Source: Desulfobacterales bacterium
GTDB lineage: Bacteria > Desulfobacterota > Desulfobulbia > Desulfobulbales > BM004
Direction: 5' to 3'
NCBI GenBank assembly: GCA_030621655.1
Contig: JAUXHH010000134.1
Span: 1 to 5,226 of the forward strand
DNA: 5,226 nt
Every line of letters starts with the position of its first letter. Position 1 is the stretch's first letter. The notes under the pieces are model-generated. The model saw only the letters and a list, made by a program, of their open reading frames with translations, ran no database searches and was not told where the DNA came from. Made by a program: the position numbers and the translations under genes. This document shows, in pieces, positions 1 to 5,226 of the stretch.

Positions 1-2067
1 GTCATATATAAAGACCGCTGCCTGTGAAAGCTGTTCATGGAAGGGATGAGCAATACCACCAACATCATTCCGATCACAGAGAACCAACAGGGGAAATATG
101 GAAATTGCGCCATGCTCCAAGGCATGAATGCCTCCCATAAAATGATACTGTTCCCGCTCAATGCGCTTCTGGATTGCCTCAGGTATCTCAATCCACAATC
201 CTTCAGTTTCAAAGATTAAGGGCGGGAGATCAAGTGATTCAGTGCTTATGAACTTCTGCCCCGCCACAAGGCGCCTCTGAAAACCCGTTACAGTATCGGT
301 AACCCTAAGGAAACCAAAGGAAACCCGAAAATTTTCAAATTCTTTAGTCTGGTATGTTTTCAGAATCTCCGTGGTCTTGCTGCCCATAGTCCTGGTAAAA
401 TAATTAACATTCTTTCTGACAGCAGTCACTTCATGGGTTTCCAGGTCAAGATTGGTTATCAACCAGGTCTTGCCACGATGCAGGTAGACCGCACCTGGAT
501 GGCATTCCTTGAAGCATCGCATGAAATCTATTTCACCCAGAGCAGTGCCATCCGTATTATTGCGGATGACAAATGTTTGGCCGGTTCCACGCAAATTCAC
601 CTCTCTGTGTGGGTATTTACGGGCTCCGACCCAGTAATTTCCATCAACTGTCAACAGCAGTGATGCTTCGGCCACAAGCTCCTCAACCACTTCCAGCACA
701 CCAGCATCCTGCACAAGCAGTTCATCTGTCTTTATGGGTTGTTCCGTCGCAGCACAGATCAAATGCCTCTTGACGATCGTTTTATTTCTGGGATTTAAAA
801 CGATTGATTCAACTTCACGATTGAAAAAATCCTGTGGATTGCGCATAAAGTGCTGATCCAGGCTGTCTTCAAGTCCAACCAGGATAATAAGCGATTCATT
901 CTCCTTGCGCCCCACCCTGCCCCCACGCTGCCAGGTTGTCATCACCGTGCCTGGATAACCAATCAGAATGCAAATATCCAGATCGCCAATATCTATACCC
1001 AGTTCAAGGGCACTGGTGGCTATAACGCCAAGAAGCGATCCTTCTGAGAGTCTGGTTTCAATCTGCCGCCGCTCCTCAGGCAAATATCCCGCACGGTAAG
1101 AACTCAGCTTATCTGCCAAAGGCCCTAAACGCTGCTGTGTCCAGATGGAAACAAGCTCTGCAAGCTTTCTGGACTGAGTATAGACAATGGTTCGCAGCCC
1201 TCTTTTCAGACTGGCCTCAATTAATTGACTCGCAGCAGTTGCTGCACTGTCAATCGGATTGATAAAAATAAAATGACGCTTTGCCCGTGGAGCACCGGAT
1301 TTGCTGATAATCGTTGCCTCCTCTCCAAGTAGATCACGGGCCAGCTCATCTGGATTTGCCACAGTGGCAGACGAAAGAATAAACTGGGGCTTGGAACCGT
1401 AATAGGCACAAATACGTTTCAACCGTCGCAATACCCAGGCCATATGGGAACCGAAAATTCCTCTGTAAGTGTGGACTTCATCCAGGATTACATGGGCCAG
1501 CCGTGCAAAATAATTACTCCAGATAGAATGATAGCCCAACATGGAAAGGTGCAGCATATCCGGATTGGTTATGAGGATATTTGGAGGACGGTCACGAAGT
1601 TTTTTCCGCTGATAGGCATTTGTGTCACCGTCATAGATCGCCGCAGCAGGCCTTAACTCTTCGGGCAGCAAAGATGACAGTTCCAGCAGAGTGCGCAGTT
1701 GGTCCTGGGCCAGTGCCTTTAAGGGAAAAAGATACAGGGCTGTGCTGTCAGGTGATCGCATAATCTGCTCAAAAACCGGCAGGTTATAAATCAGACTTTT
1801 GCCGCTGGCAGTCGGCGTTGATACAATTACATTATCACCTTTGCGCACCGCGTCCGTAGCAGATACCTGGTGCTGGTAAAGCGTTTCTATACCCATTTTT
1901 TTCAGCGCATCTTGCAGGGCTCCGGGCCATTCAATCCTGTTCTTCCCGAAACGTGCAGCCCTTTCATCCAGTTCTTCATGGTGTACGACCTGCCGGCCTA
2001 AACGGGGAGAGGATTTAAGGGCGTGAAGATACTCTGCTACAGAGCCTTTTTTTTGAAATTCATCCAT
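1..2067 (-). CDS. DEAD/DEAH-box helicase with DUF1998 region (YprA/MrfA, Hrq1-like), 3' part missing at window edge
   Basis: ATP-dependent superfamily 2 DNA helicase. Relatives are B. subtilis YprA/MrfA, which acts in repair of mitomycin-type damage, and yeast Hrq1, a 3'-5' helicase. Codon-by-codon reading from ATG at 2067 to base 1 gives 689 codons with no stop or frameshift. Visible motifs: LYQHQ at about residue 63, Walker A TPTASGKS (84-91), FPLKALAQDQ (114-123), TNPDMLH (167-172 region), DEVH box (196-199), SSAT (232-235), TIVYTQSRK (293-301), SYRAGYL (323-329), ATSALELGIDIG (350-361) and QRGGRVGR (380-387). After the two helicase lobes come YPHREVNLRGTG (486-495 region), HPGAVYLHRGK (524-533 region) and the beginning of DUF1998 (IHALEHG around 648, then GGIAHPF and AAVFIYD at the edge). 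The usual C-terminal glycine and cysteine cluster would lie beyond base 1. The start has no strong Shine-Dalgarno, but the distance to the first motif suits the family and no upstream in-frame ATG was seen. The family assignment is firm; the repair role is inferred from it. Confidence 0.95.
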   Translation of the reverse strand, partial: MDEFQKKGSVAEYLHALKSSPRLGRQVVHHEELDERAARFGKNRIEWPGALQDALKKMGIETLYQHQVSATDAVRKGDNVIVSTPTASGKSLIYNLPVFEQIMRSPDSTALYLFPLKALAQDQLRTLLELSSLLPEELRPAAAIYDGDTNAYQRKKLRDRPPNILITNPDMLHLSMLGYHSIWSNYFARLAHVILDEVHTYRGIFGSHMAWVLRRLKRICAYYGSKPQFILSSATVANPDELARDLLGEEATIISKSGAPRAKRHFIFINPIDSAATAASQLIEASLKRGLRTIVYTQSRKLAELVSIWTQQRLGPLADKLSSYRAGYLPEERRQIETRLSEGSLLGVIATSALELGIDIGDLDICILIGYPGTVMTTWQRGGRVGRKENESLIILVGLEDSLDQHFMRNPQDFFNREVESIVLNPRNKTIVKRHLICAATEQPIKTDELLVQDAGVLEVVEELVAEASLLLTVDGNYWVGARKYPHREVNLRGTGQTFVIRNNTDGTALGEIDFMRCFKECHPGAVYLHRGKTWLITNLDLETHEVTAVRKNVNYFTRTMGSKTTEILKTYQTKEFENFRVSFGFLRVTDTVTGFQRRLVAGQKFISTESLDLPPLIFETEGLWIEIPEAIQKRIEREQYHFMGGIHALEHGAISIFPLLVLCDRNDVGGIAHPFHEQLSQAAVFIYD

Positions 2068-2074
2068 GCTATTA

Positions 2075-2103
2075 TTGACAAAATATGTACATTTCTCTGT
2101 AAT
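2075..2103 (+). promoter_or_regulatory. Sigma-70-type promoter for the PDT-ACT-TyrA fusion gene
   Basis: A perfect -35 box TTGACA (2075-2080) is followed after 17 bases by TGTAAT (2098-2103), five of six matches to the -10 consensus. Transcription would start near 2110, leaving a leader of about 115 bases before the ATG at 2226. The -35 box lies only 8 bases in front of the divergent helicase start codon. A weaker alternative lies closer to the gene: TTGAAT (2114-2119), 18 bases, TATAGT (2138-2143). Predicted from sequence only. Confidence 0.6.
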
Positions 2104-2144
2104 GACACGTAATTTGAATTGAATACCGTCAAGGTTATATAGTA

Positions 2145-2173
2145 AGTATAAATATTTTATGCGAATATGTGTA
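2145..2173 (-). promoter_or_regulatory. Candidate leftward promoter for the helicase gene
   Basis: On the minus strand, TACACA (complement of 2168-2173, four of six -35 matches) is followed after 17 bases by TATACT (complement of 2145-2150, five of six -10 matches). Transcription would start near 2138 and give a leader of about 70 bases before the helicase ATG at 2067. The stretch is very AT-rich, so a chance match is quite possible. Confidence 0.35.
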
Positions 2174-2225
2174 AGAAAAACTGGCAGGAAACACCTGTGA
2201 ATCAAAGCAATTAAAGGACATATCC

Positions 2226-3905
2226 ATGATATCCATAGCTACATTGGGTCCTGAGGGATCATCCTCATGGCAGGCAGCCAAACAATTTGATCCTGACGCC
2301 GAAATAAAGATTTACCCGAACACGCCGTCAGTCATAAAGGCGTTTACTGAAAAGGAAGCGGACCTTGCCGTGATCCCTGTATACAATACCAGGGAGGGTG
2401 AGAGTATCGAGTATTTCCGTATTATGGAAAAACTCAGCACTGCACACTGGATAGACAATGTGGTCCTTCCTATCCATCTCTCACTCGGAGCCATTGATGA
2501 CTCGCACCAGCTTTCCATGCTCATTGGTAAAAGCAACAGCTTCAGGCAATGTGAAGAGTATATAACAAACCATTATCCCCTGCTGCCGCAGTTGACGGTA
2601 ACAGATCTGCAGCAGGCTATAAATGATGCCAGGGAGCAGCAAAAGCCGGAACAGGGTTTTGTTGCTACAGAGGAATTCTTATTAGCAAACGGACTGGTGA
2701 TCAGGGAAAGGGAAATGGCACCCCATAACCAGACCCGTTTTGCCGTCATCAGTTCTACGGCTATTGAACCTTCCGGTTATGATGCCACTGCCCTGCTGAC
2801 CCTGCCCCTCCCTGATAGAGTAGGCCTCCTTTACGATATCCTAGGGGAATTTACCCGACGTGGCATCAACATTATTGACATGCGCACAGAAAGTGACATC
2901 AAAACCCAGAAGCTGCAGATATATATTGAGGCGGAAGGTCATATAAAAGACTCAAACCTTGTTGATGCTGTCAAATCCATCAGCGAACACATCATCCAGG
3001 AACCTGGTTCTTTCCAGGTTCTGGGCAGTTTTCCACGAGTGGATATGCGTACCAAGCATATATCCTCCTTCGGCTTTATCGGTACGGGAGATATGAGCAA
3101 ATGGTTTGCCAAACGTTTGGAAAGTGAAGGATACCGTTCACTGCTTACAGGCCGCACCAGTGATTTAAAACCCGAGGATATGATCCCCCAGGTTGATGTG
3201 GTCATCACCTGTATACCCATAAGCGCTACTGCCGAAGCTGTAACACAATACAGCCCGCTTCTCAAAGATGGACAGGCCCTGATCATCCTGGCAGGAGTTG
3301 CAGAAAATGCTCTGGATGCTGCTTTTGAAAATACCCGTCCAGGCGTCGAGGTAATGCTGGTCCATAATCTGTGGGGGCCCCAGGCCAAAACCATGAAGGA
3401 CAAGAATGCCACCGTTGTGCGGACAAAAAAAAGTGGCCTGCTCTGCAGCGAATTCGAGGGATTTCTCTACAAGCACGGTGCGCTGATAAACCAGGACAGC
3501 CCGTCCCAGCATGACCTTCTCATGGGTGTTGGCCAGAAGCTGCCCACTACCGTTTCCGTGGCCCTTGCCATGACTCTGAAAAACAACCAGATCCCTCAGG
3601 ATGAAATCGGCACCCACTCTACCCTCACCTCGTTATATGGCATCCTGGCCATGGCCAGGGTTCACACCCAGAATCCCAGGACCTATGCGGAAATAATGGC
3701 CACCACAGGTGACGGCCGTAAAATTGTCAAAAGTTTTGCGGAAAATCTGATCAGACTGATGGATATGGCCAATGAAGGGAAAATTAACGCGCTCTGTGCC
3801 ATCATCGATGAAAATCGCCAATACCTGACCGATGATTTTCTGAAAGCAAGGATGAAACAGTCACTGGCCGTTGACGAGACCCTTGGCAAGATTATCCGCT
3901 CATAA
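2226..3905 (+). CDS. Prephenate dehydratase-like / ACT / prephenate dehydrogenase-like fusion protein
   Basis: A 559-residue cytoplasmic fusion of the two enzymes that act on prephenate in phenylalanine and tyrosine synthesis. Residues 1-180 resemble a prephenate dehydratase: GPEGS (8-12), PVYNT (51-55, where the family has PIENS), FRQC (106-109) and the catalytic TRF (170-172). Residues 188-270 form an ACT domain with VGLLYDIL (199-206), TESD (221-224) in place of the Phe-binding ESRP motif, and VLGSFPR. Residues 280-559 resemble TyrA: a Rossmann fold GTGDMS (286-291, last Gly replaced by Ser), GRT (309-311) after the second strand, HNLWGP (380-385; TyrA has HPMFGP with the catalytic His) and QHD (428-430). 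The length equals dehydratase plus dehydrogenase, and no chorismate mutase domain is present. The ATG at 2226 is supported by AAAGGA at 2213-2218, 7 bases upstream. The gene appears monocistronic, with its own promoter and terminator. The arginine after strand two may favour NADP. Architecture is certain; activity of both halves is uncertain because of the substitutions. Confidence 0.9.
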   Translation: MISIATLGPEGSSSWQAAKQFDPDAEIKIYPNTPSVIKAFTEKEADLAVIPVYNTREGESIEYFRIMEKLSTAHWIDNVVLPIHLSLGAIDDSHQLSMLIGKSNSFRQCEEYITNHYPLLPQLTVTDLQQAINDAREQQKPEQGFVATEEFLLANGLVIREREMAPHNQTRFAVISSTAIEPSGYDATALLTLPLPDRVGLLYDILGEFTRRGINIIDMRTESDIKTQKLQIYIEAEGHIKDSNLVDAVKSISEHIIQEPGSFQVLGSFPRVDMRTKHISSFGFIGTGDMSKWFAKRLESEGYRSLLTGRTSDLKPEDMIPQVDVVITCIPISATAEAVTQYSPLLKDGQALIILAGVAENALDAAFENTRPGVEVMLVHNLWGPQAKTMKDKNATVVRTKKSGLLCSEFEGFLYKHGALINQDSPSQHDLLMGVGQKLPTTVSVALAMTLKNNQIPQDEIGTHSTLTSLYGILAMARVHTQNPRTYAEIMATTGDGRKIVKSFAENLIRLMDMANEGKINALCAIIDENRQYLTDDFLKARMKQSLAVDETLGKIIRS

Positions 3906-3934
3906 ACCTTTCAAGAAGCTCTATTCTTTAACTT

Positions 3935-3996
3935 ATGATCCTGCAGATATGACTCTGATTCTCGGAAGAGTCATATCTGCAGATCATTGACTTTTT
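3935..3996 (+). terminator. Intrinsic terminator after the fusion gene
   Basis: The left arm at 3935-3956 and right arm at 3967-3987 pair over 16 consecutive bases (3941-3956 with 3967-3982). A single bulged C at 3940 follows, then five more pairs. The loop is 10 bases and the stem is followed by TTTTT at 3992-3996. It begins 30 bases after the stop codon at 3905, as expected for the end of a monocistronic unit. Confidence 0.8.
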
Positions 3997-4020
3997 GTTC
4001 ATCATGCTTACTCTACACCT

Positions 4021-4134
4021 ATGGAAAAAAACCATGAAAAGAAGAGAAGCGAACATCCTATAGTTGTTCTGATTATTTTTACTTTGCTCCTTATTCCCAT
4101 ACTCATTGTTTTTGGCGGCAAATCTTATACATGA
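4021..4134 (+). CDS. Possible 37-residue single-span membrane peptide
   Basis: The frame ATG (4021) to TGA (4132-4134) encodes 37 residues. They are a charged head, MEKNHEKKRSEHP, a strongly hydrophobic segment of about 18 residues (roughly 14-31, beginning IVVLIIF) and a short polar tail GGKSYT. This is the layout of a small inner-membrane protein with a cytoplasmic positive N-terminus. It lies between the terminator of the fusion gene and the zinc-ribbon gene, 103 bases before the latter. Against it: no Shine-Dalgarno is visible before 4021, and A-rich then T-rich DNA will by chance encode Lys followed by hydrophobic residues. No family was recognised. Confidence 0.4.
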   Translation: MEKNHEKKRSEHPIVVLIIFTLLLIPILIVFGGKSYT

Positions 4135-4226
4135 CAGGTGTCTCAGCCTTTGCCCCAGGTTGGAGCAGAACAAACTCTTACTACGCCAAAGTAGTTTTGT
4201 AAAAACTTCACTGACGTACTTCCTTT

Positions 4227-4230
4227 GGAG
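4227..4230 (+). promoter_or_regulatory. Ribosome binding site that fixes the zinc-ribbon gene start
   Basis: GGAG at 4227-4230 sits 7 bases before the ATG at 4238. A longer reading from TTG at 4106 would overlap the small membrane ORF, has no comparable site, and adds 44 residues of unconvincing sequence before the cysteine-rich domain. The ATG at 4238 is therefore preferred. Confidence 0.75.
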
Positions 4231-4237
4231 AATAACC

Positions 4238-4888
4238 ATGTTGAATTCCTGTAAAAAATACCTTGATGAAACCCATTATTGCCCTCACTGCAAAGAAAAG
4301 CTTGACTGCTGCAGTGTACCTCCTGTCCATGTCGGAGACGGACTGGGCTGGGGCACTGAGGCCTATTTTATCTGTCTTAATGATGAATGCTCACTATTTG
4401 TAAACGGCTGGGAACATATAGAACTGCAATTCGGCCACCATGCCTCCTATAGATACATGTTGCTGCCTGGAAACACGGAAGGTACGCCGATGATGGTCGG
4501 CAGTAAAGATGCCATGAAGGGTTGTATTATTGACCCGGAAAGTATCAAGCTGCAGGATGAACGATATGCCAAGGAGAAAGAAGCCGTGGCTCAACTCGAT
4601 ACCTGCGTGGCTGAAAAAAACCTGGCACCGGTCCTTTTGCTGATCCTGGATGAGGCGGCAGACCGGAAGAACCGTGAGCGGGCTTCAGACCTTCTGGTAG
4701 AGCTTAATGACCTGTCCTGCGTCGACCCCATCCGTAATCATACTTTCAGGAATGAGGTTCTGGCACACAAGATAAATCTGGATATCATTCAGTTACTGAA
4801 GAAAAATTATAAAAAAGAATGTCCTGACTGCTCTGAAATAATCAAGGCCCAATCAAAGAAATGTCAGCACTGCGGTAAAGAATTCTAA
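4238..4888 (+). CDS. Uncharacterised protein with N-terminal Cys-rich domain and C-terminal zinc ribbon
   Basis: A 216-residue soluble protein with no signal peptide or membrane segment. The N-terminal part has CPHC (15-18), CC (24-25) and CLNDEC (46-51), spaced like the two knuckles of a zinc-binding domain. Between them is the Gly/Trp-rich HVGDGLGWG (31-39), and after them FVNGWEHI (54-61). The middle (about 100-190) is charged and predicted helical, with an acidic/basic stretch around 107-118 and a leucine-rich part (129-160) that could be a short helical repeat. The C-terminus is a compact zinc ribbon: C195-x2-C198-x10-C209-x2-C212, ending GKEF. Such ribbons commonly mediate nucleic-acid or protein contacts, but no catalytic motif is visible and no function can be assigned. 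The stop is TAA at 4886-4888. No clear promoter or terminator of its own was found. It could be co-transcribed with the small ORF at 4021. Confidence 0.85.
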   Translation: MLNSCKKYLDETHYCPHCKEKLDCCSVPPVHVGDGLGWGTEAYFICLNDECSLFVNGWEHIELQFGHHASYRYMLLPGNTEGTPMMVGSKDAMKGCIIDPESIKLQDERYAKEKEAVAQLDTCVAEKNLAPVLLLILDEAADRKNRERASDLLVELNDLSCVDPIRNHTFRNEVLAHKINLDIIQLLKKNYKKECPDCSEIIKAQSKKCQHCGKEF

Positions 4889-4922
4889 CAAAATGGGTTC
4901 TGGAGGAATGAGTACTTAGGTC

Positions 4923-4951
4923 TTGCCAAAATCAAGCCTATTTATTATAAG
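4923..4951 (+). promoter_or_regulatory. Promoter of the tRNA-His gene
   Basis: TTGCCA (4923-4928) and TATAAG (4946-4951) are separated by 17 bases. Each matches the sigma-70 consensus at five of six positions. The -10 box ends 17 bases before the mature tRNA start, so the 5' leader would be about 10 bases, consistent with a singly transcribed tRNA. Confidence 0.7.
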
Positions 4952-4968
4952 AAATGCCTTGCTATATG

Positions 4969-5046
4969 GTGAGCGTAGCTCAGTTGGTTGGTAGCACCGG
5001 GTTGTGGCCTCGGAGGTCGTGGGTTCAAGTCCCATCGCTCACCCCA
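4969..5046 (+). tRNA. tRNA-His (anticodon GTG), CCA encoded
   Basis: A full cloverleaf can be drawn. The acceptor stem GTGAGCG (4969-4975) pairs perfectly with CGCTCAC (5036-5042). The anticodon stem is 4997-5001 with 5009-5013 (one G-U pair), and loop TTGTGGC has GTG at 5004-5006. The T stem is 5019-5023 with 5031-5035 (one G-U pair) around TTCAAGT. C73 is at 5043 and CCA at 5044-5046. A G at 4968 can supply the G-1 that pairs with C73, the identity element for histidyl-tRNA synthetase. The D stem has three Watson-Crick pairs and a C-T opposition at its loop end (4981/4992). Confidence 0.97.
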
Positions 5047-5054
5047 CAAATGAT

Positions 5055-5090
5055 AAAGGCTTCAGCGTTGATTCGCTGAAGCCTTTTTTT
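5055..5090 (+). terminator. Intrinsic terminator of the tRNA-His gene
   Basis: GGCTTCAGCG (5058-5067) and CGCTGAAGCC (5074-5083) form a perfect 10-pair stem with a 6-base loop (TTGATT). Three A-T pairs extend it on the outside, and seven T follow (5084-5090). It starts 9 bases after the tRNA CCA. The A-run on the left could let it work on the opposite strand too. Confidence 0.92.
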
Positions 5091-5226
5091 GTTTTGCTGT
5101 ACCCCAAATTACCATGCCCAGTGGACATCTTGACTTTCTTAGAGCATACACGAACCTACATGTAGCGAGGCTATCGAGACTTTGGGTTCTAGGCGGACTG
5201 CGGGCTGTGGCTTCCCGACAGGTGTC
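5091..5226. other. Unassigned right-edge sequence
   Basis: No recognisable gene. The first part (5101-5160) has 27 G/C in 60 bases; the last 66 bases have 40 G/C. A plus-strand frame opens with ATG at 5114 (MPSGHLDFL...) and runs to the edge, but has no ribosome binding site. On the minus strand one frame enters from the edge and stops at 5139-5141 (...SIASLHVGSCML), and another stays open across the whole stretch. A perfect 10-base palindrome, CTACATGTAG, lies at 5156-5165. The text starting TGTACCCC at 5098 could be the end of an insertion sequence, but no partner repeat is inside the window. None of the frames was recognised. Confidence 0.3.

Noticed and set aside
37..1763. Several plus-strand open frames of 60-76 codons
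   Set aside because: They lie wholly antisense to the intact helicase reading frame, whose motifs prove the minus strand is coding, and none resembles a known protein.
2159..2200. Thirteen-codon leader ORF (MRICVRKTGRKHL) and a CAGG/CCTG hairpin before the fusion gene
   Set aside because: The peptide has no Phe or Tyr codons and no ribosome binding site, no terminator hairpin follows, and no T-box sequence is seen, so attenuation is not supported.
2939..3889. Minus-strand open frames up to 157 codons inside the fusion gene
   Set aside because: They are shadows of the strongly supported plus-strand TyrA and ACT domains.
3987..4015. TTGACT followed by TACTCT as a promoter for the small ORF
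   Set aside because: The -10 match is only three of six and the -35 overlaps the terminator end.
4180..4198. ACTAC/GTAGT hairpin followed by TTTT
   Set aside because: A five-pair AT-rich stem with a short T run is too weak to call a terminator.
4106..4237. N-terminal extension of the zinc-ribbon protein from TTG at 4106
   Set aside because: The ATG at 4238 has GGAG at ideal spacing; the extension has no such signal and does not look like part of the domain.
3928..4239. Minus-strand open frame of 103 codons covering the terminator and the small ORF
   Set aside because: It reads through the terminator hairpin, is low in recognisable protein character and overlaps plus-strand signals.
4903..4917. 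GGAGG-type site followed by ATG AGT ACT TAG
   Set aside because: It encodes only three residues, so it is not a gene.
4919..4938. GGTCTTG/CAAGCC hairpin after the zinc-ribbon gene
   Set aside because: The stem is short and bulged and overlaps the -35 box of the tRNA promoter; termination there is unsupported.

Overview
The window holds three protein genes, one probable very small gene and one tRNA, each with mostly self-contained signals. Gene content suggests an anaerobic delta-proteobacterial lineage (Desulfobacterota, perhaps Desulfobulbales-like). This is inferred from the PDT-ACT-TyrA fusion, the zinc-ribbon protein, the His tRNA with encoded CCA and the moderate GC. No marker in the window proves it.

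Layout. Positions 1-2067 (minus strand) are one uninterrupted coding region of 689 codons that runs off the left edge. It is a superfamily 2 DExH helicase of the DUF1998 class (YprA/MrfA, Hrq1-like) with all the usual helicase motifs. Long plus-strand open frames in this stretch are antisense shadows. A 158-base intergenic region separates it from a divergent gene at 2226-3905. That gene is a 559-residue fusion of a prephenate dehydratase-like domain, an ACT domain and a prephenate dehydrogenase-like (TyrA) domain. The intergenic region has a good rightward promoter (TTGACA-17-TGTAAT), a plausible leftward one (TACACA-17-TATACT) and a clear ribosome binding site for the fusion gene. A strong intrinsic terminator follows the fusion gene.

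Positions 4021-4134 encode a possible 37-residue single-span membrane peptide. Positions 4238-4888 encode a 216-residue protein with cysteine pairs at both ends: an N-terminal zinc-binding-like domain and a C-terminal zinc ribbon. A tRNA-His gene (4969-5046, with a genome-encoded G-1 at 4968) has its own promoter and a textbook terminator. The last 136 bases (5091-5226) hold no recognisable gene. They become GC-rich towards the edge and may be the margin of another element.

How the genes work together. There is no sign of a shared pathway. The helicase is probably a DNA-repair enzyme. The fusion protein belongs to the phenylalanine/tyrosine branch after chorismate and appears to be transcribed alone. 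The zinc-ribbon protein is of unknown function. The most unusual object is the fusion enzyme: its architecture is clear, but several residues normally conserved in each of its three domains are replaced. No defence system, CRISPR array or complete mobile element is visible.
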